Positions 1-7,865 of a stretch of DNA of 41,489 nucleotides are shown in pieces. Below the pieces are notes generated by a model that worked only from the letters and a program-made list of their open reading frames with translations, searched no databases and had not been told where the DNA came from. Position 1 is the stretch's first letter, and each line of letters starts with the position of its first letter. Both the position numbers and the translations under genes were made by a program. The stretch comes from Methylomicrobium sp035916875 (GTDB lineage Bacteria; Pseudomonadota; Gammaproteobacteria; Methylococcales; Methylomonadaceae), in contig NZ_JAXUHN010000047.1 in the NCBI RefSeq assembly GCF_035916875.1, positions 1-41,489 on the forward strand. Reading direction: 5' to 3'.

Positions 1-104
1 GCAAAAACCGTCGAAGACTTCGAAGTTTTGCTACCCTGGCGTCTCGCCAATCCAACGGCCTAACCAAACTCGCACGGCTTTATACGGAAATTCAATAGCG
101 TCGT

Positions 105-1049
105 TTAAAGGGCGCTTACGATATGCGGTTCGCCTCCGGTCTTGCCTTGATTGCTGGCAAAAACATAGCGGCTTGATCCGGTCAGCGGGTAAATGTCCCG
201 CAACAAGGCGACCGCTTGCCAACTCAAGGGAACGATGTGCGCATCCTTCATTTTCATTTTGTCGGCCGCAATCCGCCATTCAGCCGCGTCAAGGTCAAAT
301 TCTGACCATTCCGCCGACGCCAGGTTTGCCGGTCTGGCAAAGATCAGCGGTTGAAGCTGTAGCGCAGTCCTGACAACGAAATTTCCCTTATAGGCGTCGA
401 TGTCCCGCAGTAATTGGCCTAACGGCTTAGGCTCGGTAATCGCGGCAAAATGACCGCGTACCGGTGAAGGTAGGGCGCCGCGTAAATCGGCGGTCACGTC
501 GCGCTCGGCGCGGCCGGTGGCAATGCCGTACCGTATCGCCTGACCGATGAACTGTTTCGTTCTGGCGGCCGTCTCCAGGGCGCCCCGGTCCACGATCCGC
601 CGTAGGGTCGCAAGGACTTCGACTGCCGACAAATCTTTAAGCGGCCGATCTCCCATCCACGGATAAACGTCCCGTTCGAAACATTGTTTGATATGTTCAC
701 GGTGGCTGACACTCCAGCGGTTTTTATTGGCTTCAATGAATTCCTTCGCTACTGCCGAGAACGTGTTCTCCGCACTCCCGGCTTTTTCTATCTTGCGGGC
801 TATGCCGGGATCGATTCCCTTGGCGATTTGCTCCCGTGCCTGATCGCGTTTGGTGCGGGCATCTTTCAGGCTGGTGTCAGGATATACCCCCAAGGCTAAG
901 AGCTTTTCCTTTCCGGCAAAGCGGTATTTGAGTCGGAAGTATTTGGACCCGTTCGAGTTGACTAACAGGAACATTCCCTTTTCATCCGCCAACTTATAAG
1001 GTTTTTCCTTGGGCTTGGCGTTCTTGCAGGCAGTATCGGATAAGGCCAT
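105..1049 (-). pseudogene. Truncated P4-type tyrosine integrase (DUF4102 N-terminus)
   Basis: The product would be a site-specific recombinase that inserts a genomic island next to a tRNA gene. The chosen start gives MALSDTACKNAKPKEKPYKL, the usual opening of P4-like integrases; a longer ORF from 1118 runs through repeat DNA and is unlikely. Visible parts are the N-terminal arm-binding domain (about residues 1-90), the core-binding region (about 100-190) and the start of the catalytic domain, including the first catalytic Arg in the RPANL segment. The frame stops after PHIVSAL. A shift at about position 105 continues for about 25 codons (LNDAIEF...) and stops at 31, but the HxxR and nucleophilic Tyr motifs are never reached. 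About 100 residues are missing compared with full-length relatives, so the protein is very probably inactive. It lies just downstream of tRNA-Ser, as expected for an island edge. Confidence 0.8.
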
Positions 1050-1050
1050 T

Positions 1051-1112
1051 GGGGGTATCTCCATCTGGGGGTATGTGACGTACCCCCATTTATACCCCCG
1101 AGCAAGGGGGTA
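1051..1112. repeat. Five GGGGGTA / TACCCCC repeats upstream of the integrase
   Basis: The 7-mer GGGGGTA occurs at 1051-1057, 1067-1073 and 1106-1112, and its complement TACCCCC at 1081-1087 and 1093-1099. These form two inverted pairs (7-nt and 6-nt spacers) and one single copy. They lie directly before the integrase start, where integrase arm-type sites or an excisionase/repressor operator would be expected. Function is inferred from position only. Confidence 0.6.
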
Positions 1113-1144
1113 TGTCAATGTACCTCATCGGACTTCGTTGGACA

Positions 1145-1182
1145 TAAAAAAACCCGCTAAACCATTAAGCTTGCGGGTTTTT
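1145..1182 (-). terminator. Rho-independent terminator of tRNA-Ser
   Basis: Arms AAAACCCGC (1149-1157) and GCGGGTTTT (1173-1181) form a stem around a 15-nt loop. Read on the minus strand, the hairpin ends in a run of seven U (complement of A at 1146-1152). It follows the tRNA gene by about 30 nt. The A/T-rich flanks make it potentially bidirectional. Confidence 0.75.
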
Positions 1183-1206
1183 GAATATCTTTGAATCTCG
1201 TTGAAT
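1181..1206. repeat. Three TTGAAT repeats phased at 10 bp
   Basis: TTGAAT occurs at 1181-1186, 1191-1196 and 1201-1206, an exact 10-bp period, immediately next to the 3' end of tRNA-Ser. One-helical-turn spacing is typical of protein-binding direct repeats, here perhaps for an integrase or accessory factor. The role is unproven. Confidence 0.4.
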
Positions 1207-1213
1207 GCTCAGT

Positions 1214-1301
1214 TGGCGGAGAGAGAGGGATTCGAACCCTCGATACGTTGCCGTATACACACTTTCCAGGCGTGCGCCTTCGACCGCTCGGCCATCTCTC
1301 C
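1214..1301 (-). tRNA. tRNA-Ser (anticodon GGA), CCA encoded
   Basis: On the minus strand the gene begins GGAGAGATGGCCGAG and ends with TCTCTCC, discriminator G and an encoded CCA (TGG at 1214-1216). The acceptor arms GGAGAGA and TCTCTCC pair perfectly. The D-arm, a GGA anticodon flanked by CCT and AAAG, a long variable arm (TATACGG...) as expected for serine tRNAs, and a TTCGAATCC T-loop are all visible. Length with CCA is 88 nt. It reads UCC/UCU codons. Confidence 0.97.
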
Positions 1302-1333
1302 TAAATTTGAGCCCATGAATATGGGAACCGAGA

Positions 1334-1362
1334 ATTGTACCGGATTTTACTTTTTTTGGCAA
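1334..1362 (-). promoter_or_regulatory. Sigma-70 promoter of tRNA-Ser
   Basis: On the minus strand a TTGCCA -35 element (complement at 1357-1362) is separated by 17 bp from a TACAAT -10 element (1334-1339). This gives a leader of about 25 nt before the tRNA, a normal arrangement. It lies between the end of uup and the tRNA, so the tRNA need not depend on uup transcription. Confidence 0.75.
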
Positions 1363-1371
1363 CGACCTTGA

Positions 1372-3285
1372 TCAGTTGCCCTCGCCGGAAAGTTCTTCGA
1401 GCTCGTCCCAGCGCCGGTAAGCCTGTTCCAGCGAAGCGGCGGTCTGTTTCAGTTCATCGAGGGTTTTGGCCATCGTCGTTTGATCGTTTTTACCGGTGCC
1501 CTTTTGGGTATAAAAATCGGACGAATTGATCAATGCATTCAGATCGGCTTGCCGGGTTTCGAGTTTTTCGATTTGCTCTGGCAGTTGATTCAGTTCCTGT
1601 TGTTCTTTGTAACTGAGCTTTTTCTTTTTGGCGGGTTGGGGCTGTTCGGCTTTGGCTTTTTCCGGCGCTTTTTTGACTGCTTGTGCTTTCGCTTCGGGTT
1701 CGGGGCGCTGCTCTAACCAGTCGCTGTAGCCGCCGACGTATTCCCTAATGTCACCTGTGCCGTCCAATACGAAGACGCTGGTCACGACGTTGTCGAGAAA
1801 GGCGCGGTCGTGGCTGACCAGCAGCAGGGTGCCGTCGTAGTTGACCAGTTTTTCCTCGAGCAATTCGAGCGTTTCGAGGTCGAGATCGTTGGTCGGCTCG
1901 TCCATCACCAGTAGATTCGCAGGCCGGGTGAACAGCCGCGCAAGCAAAAGACGGTTTTTTTCGCCGCCGGACAGGCTTTTCACCGGCGAGCGCGCTCTGG
2001 CCGGTGCAAACAGAAAATCGGAGAGATACGACATCACATGCTTCTTACCGCTGGGTAAGTCGACGAAATCGTTGCCGTGCGCGATCGTGTCGGCAACGGT
2101 CATATCAGGATCGAGCTGGTCGCGCAATTGGTCGAAATAGGCGATTTCGAGGTTGGTTCCCTGTTCGATCGTGCCGCTATCCGGTTCAAGCTGTTTCAAC
2201 AGCAATTTGAGCAGCGTCGATTTGCCCGCGCCGTTCGCGCCGATCAGGCCGACTTTATCGCCGCGTTGGATCAGCGTCGAAAAGTGACTGACGATCTGCC
2301 TGTCCGCATAGGCGAAGCTGATGTCCTTGACTTCGATTACTTTTTTGCCGGAGGCGTCGCCGCGCTCCAGAATGAGACTGGTCGTGCCCTGCCGCTCGCG
2401 GCGCTGGGAACGCTCGCGGCGCAGTTGTTCGAGCGCGCGCACGCGGCCTTCGTTACGGGTGCGCCGAGCCTTGATGCCCTGGCGTATCCAGACTTCTTCG
2501 TCGGCCAGTTTCTTATCAAATTCGGCATTCTGATTGGCTTCGTCTTCGAGCGCTGCGGCCTTACGGCGCAAGTAGTCGTCATAGTTGCCCTGCCAGGATA
2601 CCAGATTACCGCGGTCCAGATCGACGATCCGCGTCGCGAGTTTCTGCAGAAACGCACGGTCGTGGGTCACGAACAGCACCGCGCCCTGAAAACTGAGAAG
2701 TTGCTCCTCGAGCCAGGCGATGCTTTCGAAATCCAGATGGTTGGTCGGCTCGTCGAGCAGCAACACTTCCGGTTCGATCACCAGTGCCCTTGCCAGCGCG
2801 ACCCGTCGCTTCCAGCCGCCGGACAGATCGCTGATTTTGAGGTCGCCGGGCAATGCCAGTTTGGTCAGAGTCGTATCGACGCGATTGCCGAAATGCCAGC
2901 CGTTATGCGCTTCGAGCTTGTGTTGCAGGTCTCCGAGTTCGCGCAGCGCCTGGTCGTCGTGCGCTGACAGCGACAGGTGGTGATAACGGGTCAGCCACTG
3001 TCCCAGTTCTCCCAAACCGTCCGCAACAGCATCGTAGATCGTCGCGTCGGTGGGCAAATCGGGCGCTTGTTCGAGCCAGGCCAGCCGGAGTCCAGGTTGC
3101 CTCCAGATGTCGCCGTGGTCGGCCTGAATGTTGCCGGCGATGATTTTCATCAATGTCGATTTGCCTTCGCCGTTGCGGCCCAGCAGGCCAACCCGCTCGC
3201 CGGCGTCAAGCTGGAAATTGGCGTTGTTCAAGAGGGCATGTACGCCAAAGGCGATTGATATGTTGGTGAGTCGTAATAACGGCAT
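1372..3285 (-). CDS. uup: ABC-F ATPase, Uup type
   Basis: This is a soluble ABC-F protein with two ATPase domains and no membrane segments. Domain 1 has Walker A GRNGEGKS (36-43), signature LSGGW (154-158) and Walker B LLLDEPTNHLD (175-185). Domain 2 has Walker A GANGAGKS (349-356), LSGGE (438-442) and MDEPTNDLD (461-469). The interdomain linker is charged (about 240-300). A Lys/Pro-rich linker and a coiled coil (about 555-630) form the C-terminal domain that marks Uup, a DNA/ribosome-associated family member linked to ribosome biogenesis and to precise excision of transposons. Length 637 aa matches E. coli Uup (about 635). Its ATG overlaps the stop of the upstream CinA-like gene in a TAATG arrangement, which suggests translational coupling. 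Confidence 0.93.
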   Translation of the reverse strand: MPLLRLTNISIAFGVHALLNNANFQLDAGERVGLLGRNGEGKSTLMKIIAGNIQADHGDIWRQPGLRLAWLEQAPDLPTDATIYDAVADGLGELGQWLTRYHHLSLSAHDDQALRELGDLQHKLEAHNGWHFGNRVDTTLTKLALPGDLKISDLSGGWKRRVALARALVIEPEVLLLDEPTNHLDFESIAWLEEQLLSFQGAVLFVTHDRAFLQKLATRIVDLDRGNLVSWQGNYDDYLRRKAAALEDEANQNAEFDKKLADEEVWIRQGIKARRTRNEGRVRALEQLRRERSQRRERQGTTSLILERGDASGKKVIEVKDISFAYADRQIVSHFSTLIQRGDKVGLIGANGAGKSTLLKLLLKQLEPDSGTIEQGTNLEIAYFDQLRDQLDPDMTVADTIAHGNDFVDLPSGKKHVMSYLSDFLFAPARARSPVKSLSGGEKNRLLLARLFTRPANLLVMDEPTNDLDLETLELLEEKLVNYDGTLLLVSHDRAFLDNVVTSVFVLDGTGDIREYVGGYSDWLEQRPEPEAKAQAVKKAPEKAKAEQPQPAKKKKLSYKEQQELNQLPEQIEKLETRQADLNALINSSDFYTQKGTGKNDQTTMAKTLDELKQTAASLEQAYRRWDELEELSGEGN

Positions 3286-4508
3286 TAGATTTTTCGGTTT
3301 TGTAAATGGCGGCGCAGCAGATCGAGCCCGAGCAGCGCGGCCTGATTTTGTTTGCGCCCGGCGGGGCCGCCTAGGTTATGACGGTTTTGCTGAAAAGATT
3401 CCCGGTTCAGCAGTGTATTATAGAGGATGATCGTCTGGTCTTTGTTTTGAAATTGCGCAGGACTGCCATCGTAAAGTTGAATCAGCACGAAGTCGGCCGG
3501 GTTTTGATTCTGCAACGCCTTCGCCAGAAGCTCGCCGGTTTTTGCCAAGTCACTCATCTCAACGGCGACGCCTAAACGTTCGCCCAGTGCGCTTAGTGAC
3601 TGTTCATAGGCTGCGCTATGCAGCCACGCGTAGCCCAGACATTTGGCGGCCAGCAGACCTTGGCTCGCGGTTTCGATGACGGCCAGCGTTTTGCCGGCAG
3701 CACGCATCAATTTATCGACGGCTGCGGCGAGATTGCCGGTTTCCTCGTTCAGTCCGTCGATGCCGAAAACGAAATCGCCCAGCCGCGCTGTCATATCCGC
3801 CGTCAGTGCAGTCATGTCTTTTTCGGGATAATCGGCTGGAAACAGCAACTTGGTTTGCACTTCGTCAACCCCGGCACGAAATCCCAACTGCACTCGCTCC
3901 GGCATTTTTACCTCGCCCAGCCGCTGTTGAATATCCGATTCGCCGATGCCGAGGGTTTTGATCGTAACCAGTCTGGATGGGTTTAAAATGAAGCGTTCGT
4001 TCAGCAACGGCTTGACCCGTTCCAGAAAAATATGGCGCATTTCCGACGGCACGCCGGGCATGAACGCAAACCAGCAGCGCCCGGCCGGTACCGCGAAGCC
4101 GGGCGCGGTGCCCCAGTCGTTATCGAGGCGGATGGAGCCTTGCGGCAGCAGTGCCTGCTTGCGGTTGGTCTCGGGCATCGGCCTTTTTCTGTTGCTGAAA
4201 TAACTTTGTATTTGTCGATAGGCGATTTCGTCGAATTCGAGCGGCAAACCGAAAGCCTCAGCAACTGCTTCGGCGGTCAGATCGTCGCTGGTCGGCCCGA
4301 GTCCGCCGGTGCAGAGGCAGCAGTCGGCGCGCTCCGCAATTTCCTTCAATAATTCGACCAAATCGCCGAGCTTGTCGCCGACGGCGGTATGCCGGGCCAC
4401 CGTAAAACCCAGTTGCACGGCTTGTTCGGACAGCCAGGCGGCGTTTGTATCGAGGGTCTGTCCGGTGACGATTTCCTCGCCTTGCGAAAAGATTTCCAGG
4501 ATCGGCAT
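3285..4508 (-). CDS. CinA-like protein with degenerate C-terminal (PncC) domain
   Basis: The N-terminal half is a MoCF-type domain as in CinA: EIFSQGEEIVTGQTLDTNA at the start and TGGLGPTSDD at 67-76, the nucleotide-pyrophosphatase-like fold. A middle region (about 175-260) matches the CinA KH-like linker. The C-terminal part (about 265-407) lies where nicotinamide-nucleotide deamidase (PncC) sits, but the usual catalytic AESCTGG motif reads IETASQG (278-284) and the downstream conserved blocks are hard to recognise. The deamidase is therefore probably inactive, while NMN/ADP-ribose pyrophosphatase activity is possible. The start at 4508 (MPILEIFSQG) matches the family; a longer ORF to 4667 overlaps the AEC gene antisense-free region and has no family similarity. 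It is followed by uup with a 1-bp overlap. Confidence 0.82.
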   Translation of the reverse strand: MPILEIFSQGEEIVTGQTLDTNAAWLSEQAVQLGFTVARHTAVGDKLGDLVELLKEIAERADCCLCTGGLGPTSDDLTAEAVAEAFGLPLEFDEIAYRQIQSYFSNRKRPMPETNRKQALLPQGSIRLDNDWGTAPGFAVPAGRCWFAFMPGVPSEMRHIFLERVKPLLNERFILNPSRLVTIKTLGIGESDIQQRLGEVKMPERVQLGFRAGVDEVQTKLLFPADYPEKDMTALTADMTARLGDFVFGIDGLNEETGNLAAAVDKLMRAAGKTLAVIETASQGLLAAKCLGYAWLHSAAYEQSLSALGERLGVAVEMSDLAKTGELLAKALQNQNPADFVLIQLYDGSPAQFQNKDQTIILYNTLLNRESFQQNRHNLGGPAGRKQNQAALLGLDLLRRHLQNRKI

Positions 4509-4534
4509 GGTCTTAGCTCTGCAATGATAAAAAA

Positions 4535-5455
4535 TCAGCCGGTCGCGATCTGATACCAGAACGGCAGCGTCACCAGGCTCAACAGCGTGGTCACGGTCAC
4601 CGCCATCGCGTAAAGCGAACCGTCGAGCTGATAGCGGTCGCAAAACACGATGCCCAGCACCATGCAAGGCATCGCCATTTCCAGCACTAGGGCGTTTTTA
4701 TGCGCCTGATCGAGTGCCAGGTACTGGCTAAACCAGAGCGCAAACCAGGGCATCAACCCCATCTTAATCAAGATAACCGGCGTCACATAGGGCAAATTGC
4801 GCAGGGTAACCGCCCGCCAGCTCAACGCCAGCCCGAGCGAAATCAGCATCAGCGGCACCACCCCGGCAGACAGTTTTTGCAACATGGCGGCCAGCCATAG
4901 CGGCGCTGGCACTCGGCAAAGATTCAGGACTACCGCCAGCATAGCCGCCAAAAAAGGCGGCGCTGTCAAAAACGACCAGATCGGCTGCCGAGTCTGGTCG
5001 CCGTTTTGGCCGTAATGCCGCGCCGCGGCAATGCCGACCGTCAGCAAGGCGGGCGCGGTCGCGAAAAGATCGATCTGAATCGCCACCGACCTGGCCCAAT
5101 GGCCAAAGGTCTGTTCAAGCACCGGCAGACCCAGATAGGTTACGTTCGGAAAGCTGGTCGCGAGCAGCACCGCGCCCAGCTGTTGCGGCTTAAACCGAAG
5201 CAGCCGCCCGCACAGCCAAATGCAGGCCATCGCGAAGGACAGACAAACTGCGCCGAACAACGTATATTGCAGCGAATGGATGCCGACATCGGCCTTCCAG
5301 AGCACATCCAGCACCAACGCGGGCAGCAGCAAATAATAGACCAGCGTGGTCAGAACGGTCCGCGTCTGCTCCGCGGACAAATTGCCCGGACGCCAATAGC
5401 GCCAAGCTACGCCGCAGGCAATCAACGCGAACATTTGCCACAAAGTTGAAATCAT
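4535..5455 (-). CDS. AEC-family (auxin efflux carrier-like) permease
   Basis: A hydrophobic 306-aa protein with about eight to ten membrane segments along its whole length and no signal peptide. The N-terminal MISTLWQMFALIACGVAWRY and the internal ATSFPNVTYLGLPVLEQ segment (Asn-Val-Thr-Tyr-Leu-Gly-Leu-Pro) match the AEC superfamily (TransportDB/Pfam Mem_trans), whose bacterial members export or import small organic acids. The substrate cannot be read from the sequence. It lies 26 bp upstream of the CinA-like gene on the same strand, so AEC, cinA-like and uup may form one transcript. Confidence 0.85.
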   Translation of the reverse strand: MISTLWQMFALIACGVAWRYWRPGNLSAEQTRTVLTTLVYYLLLPALVLDVLWKADVGIHSLQYTLFGAVCLSFAMACIWLCGRLLRFKPQQLGAVLLATSFPNVTYLGLPVLEQTFGHWARSVAIQIDLFATAPALLTVGIAAARHYGQNGDQTRQPIWSFLTAPPFLAAMLAVVLNLCRVPAPLWLAAMLQKLSAGVVPLMLISLGLALSWRAVTLRNLPYVTPVILIKMGLMPWFALWFSQYLALDQAHKNALVLEMAMPCMVLGIVFCDRYQLDGSLYAMAVTVTTLLSLVTLPFWYQIATG

Positions 5456-5585
5456 GAAGTCCCTGATGGATTAACGATGCACCAAGTTAGCATTCGGCAT
5501 CGTAGAGAAGCATTTGGCCGCGAAAAGCGCGGTATGGGAACGGGATGGAGTCGGCCAAAGAGGCCTGCAAATGGGATGTTTGATA

Positions 5586-5612
5586 GATTGCAGGCCTTAC
5601 CGGCCTGCAATC
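5586..5612. terminator. Strong hairpin downstream of the cold-shock gene
   Basis: A perfect 11-bp stem, GATTGCAGGCC (5586-5596) with GGCCTGCAATC (5602-5612), closes a 5-nt loop, 14 nt past the cold-shock stop codon. There is no T-run on either strand, so it could act as a 3'-end stabiliser or a Rho-dependent end rather than a classical terminator. Confidence 0.5.
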
Positions 5613-5625
5613 CGGACAAAAGAAA

Positions 5626-5826
5626 TCAGATAGGAGTGACTTCTTCCGCTTGTGGACCTTTTTGGCCTTGGGTAATGTTGAATTTTACCTTTTGACCTTC
5701 GTCCAGGGATTTGTAACCAGCGCCGACGATATTGCGAAAATGTACGAATACGTCCGGACCTGATTCTTGTTGAATAAAACCAAAGCCTTTTTCTGAGTTA
5801 AACCATTTTACGGTACCAGTTGCCAT
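5626..5826 (-). CDS. Cold-shock domain protein (CspA family)
   Basis: A single cold-shock domain of 66 aa that binds single-stranded RNA/DNA as an RNA chaperone in the cytoplasm. RNP1 (KGFGFIQQ, about 13-20) and RNP2 (DVFVHF, about 25-30) are intact and the length is canonical. An AGGA ribosome-binding site lies 6 nt before ATG. About 190 nt without a gene precede it; the near part of this leader is AT-rich and contains a small GCCTT/AAGGC hairpin, which is compatible with the long regulated 5' leaders of csp genes. No clear cold-box was identified. Which paralogue (CspA, C, D or E) it is cannot be decided. Confidence 0.95.
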   Translation of the reverse strand: MATGTVKWFNSEKGFGFIQQESGPDVFVHFRNIVGAGYKSLDEGQKVKFNITQGQKGPQAEEVTPI

Positions 5827-6016
5827 TGTTGTGTCCTATAAATAAAAAATGAAAAATTGCCTTGAAGGCAGGTAGAGCTGGTGGAAATTAACGCGAATCA
5901 CTTATGATAAACAGGACAAGCAAATACAAGGAACTGCGTAGAGATAAGTAACGGTAAATCACTCAGACTCGCCACATCTTATAGGACGGCGGCGTTCGAT
6001 GTCAACTGCTTAGCTT

Positions 6017-6370
6017 TCAACCTAGCTTAAAACCCAATGTAAACCCGGCTACCGCGCTAACGCCACGGGTCGTGATGGTTGACAGCCGACCGGCCAGATA
6101 ATTACCCGAATCCTTGGCAACCTGCGTCGCCGCATCCGCTACATGTTCCAGTTCTGCGCCATTAATATTGATGATGCCGTAGTATTCGCCCACGAACATC
6201 AGCACGACCAAACCGCCGCCGATAAACAGCGCGGTTTTCAACATTATTTTCGCAAAATAACCGACCGCCATGCCGATCACGAAAGGCGCGCCGACATTAC
6301 CCAGCAAAAAAGGCGCGCTAAAAATATCGTTACCGGAAGATGAAGGAATATTGATTGCTTGTTGAGTCAT
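6017..6370 (-). CDS. FUN14-domain membrane protein
   Basis: A small protein (117 aa) with Gly-rich hydrophobic segments at about 28-47, 48-63 and 98-117. The pattern FVIGMAVGYFAKIMLK and the final GVSAVAGFTLGFKLG match the FUN14 family, mitochondrial outer-membrane mitophagy receptors in eukaryotes and of unknown function in bacteria. It probably sits in the inner membrane. It stands alone between the cold-shock gene and a 500-bp noncoding stretch. Function in bacteria is unknown. Confidence 0.8.
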   Translation of the reverse strand: MTQQAINIPSSSGNDIFSAPFLLGNVGAPFVIGMAVGYFAKIMLKTALFIGGGLVVLMFVGEYYGIININGAELEHVADAATQVAKDSGNYLAGRLSTITTRGVSAVAGFTLGFKLG

Positions 6371-6898
6371 GCCGAAAAAATGGGGCCAGTTTAAATAGTT
6401 AGAGGCGGGGCCTGTTTAGCAGGATAGTATATAAAATTAGGAATGGTAAATATACTCGAAGCAGGTCACTGATTTGACAACTGAAAGTGGATGTGTTCAG
6501 GGTTTTATTAAAAGCCGACATGAACAGTAGGATTTGCGACGGATGGGATGAATAACAGGAGCTTCGACAAATCTAACCGGCACCTGCGGCCGCGCGAGGC
6601 TCAATACTCACGATAAAACAATTTTGACCGGCGATTACAATGGCCCAAAATACTGCAGCGTATAATAGGCATCAATGGAAAGCGATGGAATATACTCAAG
6701 GACCGACTTTATAATCGGCCTTGTAACCGCTGGCCGAGACAGCCGCCTATACCAGATACCTGCCCGGTGAGTTGCATGGACCTTTTCACACCAATGCGGG
6801 GTGTATCGTGCTCGAAACCTCCTATCCAGGCCAACGATCAGGCAATAAAACCATCGACCGAGACCTACCAGATTTTTAATACCTGGCAGGTCTATGGC
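6371..6898. other. Noncoding stretch, no gene recognised
   Basis: No open frame resembling a protein was found on either strand. The left part (6371-6470) is AT-rich and probably holds the promoter of the FUN14 gene, with AT-rich TATACT-like sequences near 6425-6435. The rest has mixed composition and no recognisable RNA or repeat, except the hairpin at its right end. Confidence 0.5.
6862..6892. terminator. Hairpin after the inositol-phosphatase gene
   Basis: Arms GACCTACCAG (6862-6871) and CTGGCAGGTC (6883-6892) pair with one mismatch around an 11-nt AT-rich loop, 6 nt beyond the stop codon of the minus-strand phosphatase gene. No U-run follows, so the terminator role is tentative. Confidence 0.4.
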
Positions 6899-7696
6899 TT
6901 ACATTAGCGGCAAAATCTGATCGAAAATCTTGCCGTTGGTCGCCAATATTTGTTTCGGAAACAGTCCCGGATTGCCTTTGAAGTCGGTCAATGTGCCACC
7001 GGCTTCCTGCGCAATCAACGCGCCGGCCGCGACGTCGTAAAGATTCAGCTCCTGTTCCCAGAAGGCGTCGACCTGACCGTCCGCGACCAGGCACAGATCG
7101 AGCGCGGCGGAACCGAAGCGGCGCTGACCCGTCGTCTGCTGCGCGATACGGCAGAAGCGTTCAAGATTGTTGTCGGTCAGATAATTGCGTAGACAGGCGA
7201 AGCCGGTCGCAACCATCGCATCGCCGAGGTTGGTTTCGTCCGAGACGGCAATGCGTTCGCCATTCTTGAACGCGCCCTTGCCTTTTTCGGCGATATATAA
7301 ATCGTTCAACACCGGAGCATATACCGCGCCGATCACGATATCGCCGTCGATTTCGAGCGCGACACTAATCGACCAGCAATATTGCCCCTTCGAGAACGAG
7401 TGCGTGCCGTCGATCGGATCGACAACCCAGCGGCTGGTTTGGTCAGCGCTTTGTCCGCTTTCCTCGCCCCAAAAACCGTATTCCGGGTACTCTCGGGTCA
7501 GCGTTTCCTTCAAAAACGCTTCAATCGCGACATCGGCTTCGGTAACGAAATCGCGCGCGGCTTTCTTGTTCACTTCGACGTTTTTGAGGTTTTTAAAATA
7601 ATTCATCCCGATAACGCCGGCATCGCGAATCACTTTTTCAAGCGCGGCTCGGGTTACCCTGATTTGGGCGGCTTCGGAAACAACAGGATTAGACAT
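6899..7696 (-). CDS. Inositol-monophosphatase family phosphatase (SuhB-like)
   Basis: A Mg-dependent phosphatase of the IMPase fold, 265 aa, which is the normal length. Metal-binding motifs are complete: GEES (77-80), DPIDGT (93-98) and LYDVAAG (219-225, where W is usual before D). In Gammaproteobacteria this family includes SuhB (inositol-1-phosphatase and rRNA antitermination factor), CysQ and histidinol-phosphatase-like enzymes. The sequence between the motifs (SFSKGQYCWSISVALE) and WVVDPIDGTHSF fit the broad inositol-phosphatase or histidinol-phosphatase branch, so I do not assign suhB firmly. Monocistronic, divergent from yheS with 169 bp between the two starts. Confidence 0.85.
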   Translation of the reverse strand: MSNPVVSEAAQIRVTRAALEKVIRDAGVIGMNYFKNLKNVEVNKKAARDFVTEADVAIEAFLKETLTREYPEYGFWGEESGQSADQTSRWVVDPIDGTHSFSKGQYCWSISVALEIDGDIVIGAVYAPVLNDLYIAEKGKGAFKNGERIAVSDETNLGDAMVATGFACLRNYLTDNNLERFCRIAQQTTGQRRFGSAALDLCLVADGQVDAFWEQELNLYDVAAGALIAQEAGGTLTDFKGNPGLFPKQILATNGKIFDQILPLM

Positions 7697-7865
7697 TACA
7701 CAGTAAATTCGAATGCAAATTGCTATTATATCAGCCGATCAACAGCGGCTGGCCGAAAAAGTCCGCGTCCGCCTTGCGCGGGACGAATATTTTGTTATAT
7801 TGGCCTGCTGATCCTGGTGTACTCACCGCCAAGCTGACCGATTGCTGATTTATTGATGATTTTTC

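Noticed and set aside
1..31. Small hairpin GCAAAA...TTTTGC
   Set aside because: The arms are imperfect and the loop too tight to claim a terminator.
2077..2967. Plus-strand ORF of 296 aa opposite uup
   Set aside because: Complement of conserved ABC-F motifs; not a separate gene.
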